The notes under the pieces: generated by a model | The model's database searches: none | What the model was told of the DNA's origin: nothing | The model's input: the letters and a program-made list of their open reading frames with translations, nothing else | Part shown: positions 6,076-8,010 of the stretch, piece by piece | Numbering within the stretch: the stretch's first letter is position 1 | Layout of the letters: every line of letters begins with the position of its first letter | Assembly: GCA_024280785.1 (NCBI GenBank) | Contig: JAJRPK010000028.1 | Location: forward strand, 1-8,010 | Direction of reading: 5' to 3' | DNA from: Gammaproteobacteria bacterium | GTDB lineage: Bacteria; Pseudomonadota; Gammaproteobacteria; Pseudomonadales; UBA7434 | Length of the DNA stretch: 8,010 nucleotides | Program-made: the position numbers and the translations under genes

Positions 6076-6117
6076 ATGGCATGGTATTGGTTGAAGTGGC
6101 AGTTTAATAGGCAGTAA
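6076..6117 (+). CDS. Possible 13-residue Trp-rich micro-ORF
   Basis: ATG at 6076 opens a 13-codon frame ending in TAA (6115-6117) that encodes MAWYWLKWQFNRQ, with three Trp and one Tyr. An AAAAGG Shine-Dalgarno-like stretch (6063-6068) ends 7 nt before the start. Trp-rich short peptides occur as attenuation leaders, but no biosynthetic gene follows on this strand before the terminator. It is too short for statistical support and may be noncoding. Confidence 0.15.
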   Translation: MAWYWLKWQFNRQ

Positions 6118-6188
6118 ACGATAACAATAAGAAACGAAATAAAAATAAAAATAATGGAATAGTTATAATGGTAGTACGGAAAACGTAA

Positions 6189-6224
6189 AAAACCCGAGTG
6201 AGTAAGTTCGCTCGGGTTTTCTTT
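6189..6224. terminator. Bidirectional intrinsic terminator
   Basis: AAAACCCGAG (6189-6198) and CTCGGGTTTT (6211-6220) are perfect 10-bp arms around a 12-nt loop whose ends can pair further. The sequence is T-rich after it on + (TTTTCTTT) and, through the left-hand A-run (6187-6192), T-rich on -. It can end the minus-strand kinase transcript (stop at 6263) and any plus-strand transcript crossing the 5829-6188 gap. Confidence 0.88.
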
Positions 6225-6262
6225 ATGTAATTAGTTCAAATGAATATAACTTTAATATATCG

Positions 6263-7255
6263 TTAGTTAAACGCGGCAATAATTGCTTGGTATTCGTGTG
6301 CGGCGAGCCTTGGCCCGAATTGGGAAACGACTTTTGCCGCAGCAGCACTGGCGAAGTTGCCGGCTTCTTGATGGGACATGCCGTGCGTTAATCCGTAAAG
6401 AAAAGCCCCCGCAAACATATCACCCGCACCGTTTGTATCTACCGCATCAACGGCCACCCCTGCCACTGAAAACTGCTGGTTACCGTCAAAAATAATAGCG
6501 CCCTTGGCTCCCAGTGTAATAACAACTTCATGGGAGGCTTGTTTTATTTTTTTTATTGCGGTGTCGAGATCATCGGTACTGGCAAAGCTTAAGGCTTCGT
6601 CCTGATTACAAAATACCAGATCAACTTTGCTACCCATCATCGCTTTAACGCCATCGGTGAAGTGCGTGATGATACCGGGATCGGAAAAACTAATGGCTAT
6701 TTTGGTGCCATTAGCCTCGGCTGTTTTGCGCGCGGCGATAGCGGCTGCTCGGCCACTATCGGAAGTGACCAGATAGCTTTCAACGTACAAGTATTCAGAA
6801 TCAGCTATGGCTTGTTCATCTAGTTCGCGCTCGGATAATGTTTCACTGATACCTAAAAAGGTATTCATCGATCGTTCGGCATCCGGGGTAATTAAAATCA
6901 GGCATTTACCAGTAATACCTTTTTCAGCCGGGGTCGAAACAGTGGCTACACCGGCTGCATCCATATCACCCATATAAAAGTTGCCGTTGTCGTCATCGGC
7001 TACTTTGCCACTAAAAAATGTGTGGCCGCCAAAAGAACTGATGGCGATGATAGTATTGCCGGCCGAGCCACCGCTGGCTCGTTTGGAATAAACCAAATGG
7101 CTTTCTAAGTGGTGTAATAGTTCGGCCTGCCGGGATTCGTCAACAAGGGTCATTAGCCCCTTATCGACGCCGCAAGACCTGAGATCGGCGTCACTGACTT
7201 CAATTTCTGTGTCGACCAGTGCGGCGCCCATGCCGTAAACGTGATATTTTTTCAT
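6263..7255 (-). CDS. PfkB-family carbohydrate/nucleoside kinase, adenosine kinase-like
   Basis: A cytoplasmic ribokinase-fold kinase of 330 aa that transfers phosphate from ATP to a sugar or nucleoside hydroxyl. It starts MKKYHVYGMGAALVD (Asp15 is a typical substrate-side residue). It has the first PfkB signature GGSAGNT (62-68), a lid/sheet region GKCLILITPDAERSMNTFLG (116-135), the NxxE motif in CNQDEA (216-221) and the second signature DTNGAGD (273-279) with catalytic Asp279. The N-terminal third resembles proteobacterial PfkB proteins usually annotated as adenosine kinase. Substrate assignment within this family is unreliable, and ribose or another nucleoside is possible. ATG 7255 has only a weak Shine-Dalgarno (ACAGAAA). 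It is divergent from mrcB across a 172-bp gap and ends at a strong terminator, so it is probably monocistronic. Confidence 0.93.
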   Translation of the reverse strand: MKKYHVYGMGAALVDTEIEVSDADLRSCGVDKGLMTLVDESRQAELLHHLESHLVYSKRASGGSAGNTIIAISSFGGHTFFSGKVADDDNGNFYMGDMDAAGVATVSTPAEKGITGKCLILITPDAERSMNTFLGISETLSERELDEQAIADSEYLYVESYLVTSDSGRAAAIAARKTAEANGTKIAISFSDPGIITHFTDGVKAMMGSKVDLVFCNQDEALSFASTDDLDTAIKKIKQASHEVVITLGAKGAIIFDGNQQFSVAGVAVDAVDTNGAGDMFAGAFLYGLTHGMSHQEAGNFASAAAAKVVSQFGPRLAAHEYQAIIAAFN

Positions 7256-7319
7256 CGTATTTTCTGTCGTCTCCGATTACTCTGTGCTGTAGGTGTATTA
7301 AGATTGATGTGTAGAATTT

Positions 7320-7350
7320 GAGCTAATGTAGTGGAGCTAATTAATGTAGT
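7320..7350. repeat. Imperfect tandem direct repeat between pfkB and mrcB
   Basis: GAGCTAATGTAGT (7320-7332) is repeated at 7334-7350 as the same sequence with a TAAT insertion. It lies in the divergent promoter region and could be a slippage product or paired activator sites. No matching -10/-35 set was convincing for either gene in this gap. Confidence 0.35.
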
Positions 7351-7427
7351 TTCGCCCAGAATGAGTTCCATCTTTCCAGTTGCATCAGATATAGAATGAT
7401 CAATGATATTAAAACGGTCCACATTAA

Positions 7428-8010
7428 ATGGCGGCATCGAGAAAGGCAAGTAAAGCCAAAGCAAAGAGGGAAAAAATACACGGTCGGACGAGCAAAAAAG
7501 ACCGGTCAAGCATATATTTAGGCCCTTTTAAACGAGTGTCGTGGTTGTGGCGGCCGCTGGCAATTAAGTTGTGTCTGATTGCTGGTATTCTGTTGGTAGC
7601 TTATATCATTTACTTGGATGCGACCATACGCAGTAGTTTTGAAGGCAAAAAATGGCAACTTCCAGCACGAGTTTACGCGCGGCCTTTAGAGCTGTTTCAG
7701 GGTTTGCGCCTGAATGCCGACGAACTGGAACAAGAGCTAATAGATTTGGGCTATAGAAAGGGTAGTGCCACTCACAGCGGTAGTTACTACCGTCAGGCTG
7801 GTCAGTTTACTCTTCATTCCCGCGGCCACCCGTTTTGGGATGGTCAAGAATCAGCTCAGCAAGCGAAGATCTTCTTTCGCGGTAACCGGTTGGCTAAATT
7901 GAGCCGGCTGGATAACACGGCCTTGCCTTTGCTGCGTCTCGAGCCTATGGAAATTGGCGCTATATATCCTAATCATCGGGAAGATAGGGTTTTGGTAAAA
8001 ATAGAGGAGG
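7428..8010 (+). CDS. mrcB: Penicillin-binding protein 1B (bifunctional transglycosylase/transpeptidase), N-terminal part, cut by window end
   Basis: The N-terminal 194 residues of a class A penicillin-binding protein that polymerises and cross-links peptidoglycan at the outer face of the inner membrane. A very basic cytoplasmic tail (about 1-43, rich in Lys/Arg) is followed by one membrane anchor (about 44-63, LAIKLCLIAGILLVAYIIYL). Then comes VYARPLELFQGL (82-93), the lead-in to the UB2H domain (about 70-160). This domain binds the outer-membrane lipoprotein activator LpoB in E. coli. RLEPMEIGAIYPNHREDRVLVKIEE (170-194) is the MrcB linker before the glycosyltransferase domain, which lies outside the window together with the transpeptidase. 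ATG 7428 is the first possible start because an in-frame TAA lies directly before it. No strong Shine-Dalgarno is visible. It is divergent from the pfkB gene. Confidence 0.93.
   Translation, partial: MAASRKASKAKAKREKIHGRTSKKDRSSIYLGPFKRVSWLWRPLAIKLCLIAGILLVAYIIYLDATIRSSFEGKKWQLPARVYARPLELFQGLRLNADELEQELIDLGYRKGSATHSGSYYRQAGQFTLHSRGHPFWDGQESAQQAKIFFRGNRLAKLSRLDNTALPLLRLEPMEIGAIYPNHREDRVLVKIEE

Larger units (their letters stand above)
6027..6224 (+). ncRNA. Possible small RNA from the sigma54-like promoter to the terminator
   Basis: The interval runs from the predicted RpoN start to a strong intrinsic terminator, with no normal gene between. It contains several AANAANAA matches (6036-6043, 6055-6062, 6123-6130, 6126-6133, 6141-6148, 6147-6154). 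This is the motif bound by Hfq/Crc, and pseudomonad CrcZ-type RNAs are sigma54-dependent decoys carrying repeats of it. The resemblance is in architecture only. I see no sequence homology to CrcZ, and an AT-rich gap yields such motifs easily. Alternatives are a leader for the tiny ORF at 6076-6117, or plain spacer DNA. Confidence 0.22.
5829..6262. other. 434-bp AT-rich intergenic region without a standard gene
   Basis: No ORF of ordinary size is convincing here. In order the region holds a TTGACA without a matching -10 (5863-5868), an A7...T8 stretch (5900-5923), a 7-bp inverted repeat (5939-5958) and a sigma54-like promoter motif (6001-6016). These are followed by a second TTGACA without a -10 (6049-6054), a possible 13-codon ORF (6076-6117), an A-rich tract with several AANAANAA matches (6123-6154) and a bidirectional terminator (6189-6224). 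It separates the end of the + strand dehydrogenase from the end of the - strand kinase. It is longer than needed for terminators alone, so a small RNA is possible. Confidence 0.6.

Noticed and set aside
6049..6077. TTGACA at 6049-6054 (and at 5863-5868) as sigma70 promoters
   Set aside because: Neither has a recognisable -10 at 16-18 bp spacing. Both are probably chance in AT-rich DNA.
6164..6169. Perfect TATAAT as a promoter -10
   Set aside because: The -35 region at 17 bp is an A-tract with no resemblance to TTGACA, and only the terminator lies downstream.
7252..7509. Minus-strand ORF of 85 codons overlapping the pfkB-mrcB gap
   Set aside because: It overlaps the start of the well-supported mrcB on the other strand and the divergent promoter region, and its protein shows no recognisable pattern.

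Overview
The window looks like chromosomal DNA of a free-living, probably marine gammaproteobacterium. The evidence is an E. coli AroG-type DAHP synthase of exactly the same length, a PBP1B (MrcB) start with the gammaproteobacterial UB2H region, moderate GC genes and AT-rich gaps. An order such as Cellvibrionales/Spongiibacterales would fit, but that is only an impression. No mobile element, CRISPR array, tRNA or rRNA was seen.

Layout: (1) Bases 2-220 are the C-terminal end of an unrecognised + strand protein. (2) 393-1445 is aroG (+), with a perfect TATAAT upstream and a GTG start. (3) 1658-2425 is a short-chain dehydrogenase/reductase (+). It converges on (4) an acyl-CoA dehydrogenase at 2513-3664 (-), and a perfect bidirectional terminator lies between them. 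(5) A TetR-family regulator at 3730-4458 (-) sits 65 bp upstream of that dehydrogenase. (6) A second acyl-CoA dehydrogenase (4656-5828, +) diverges from tetR. The shared intergenic region holds a striking 19-bp perfect inverted repeat, a likely operator. (7) 5829-6262 is a 434-bp gap with a sigma54-like promoter motif, A-rich motifs, a possible tiny Trp-rich ORF and a bidirectional terminator. It may encode a small RNA. (8) 6263-7255 is a PfkB-family (adenosine kinase-like) gene (-). (9) A divergent mrcB (PBP1B) starts at 7428 (+) and runs off the end.

How the genes work together: the SDR, the two acyl-CoA dehydrogenases and the TetR regulator look like a small catabolic island for an unidentified acyl-CoA substrate, set between housekeeping loci (aroG on one side, pfkB and mrcB on the other). 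The two dehydrogenases are complementary. The 390-aa protein keeps the candidate catalytic Glu and the FAD-side motifs but lacks the R-x-x-FG segment. The 383-aa protein has R-E-Q-F-G but lacks a Glu at both usual positions. This is the pattern of obligate alpha2beta2 dehydrogenases known from actinobacterial steroid side-chain degradation. The SDR has Thr where the catalytic Ser is expected.

The most interesting items are the split dehydrogenase pair with its operator, the Ser-to-Thr SDR, and the possible sigma54-driven small RNA. None is proven from sequence alone.
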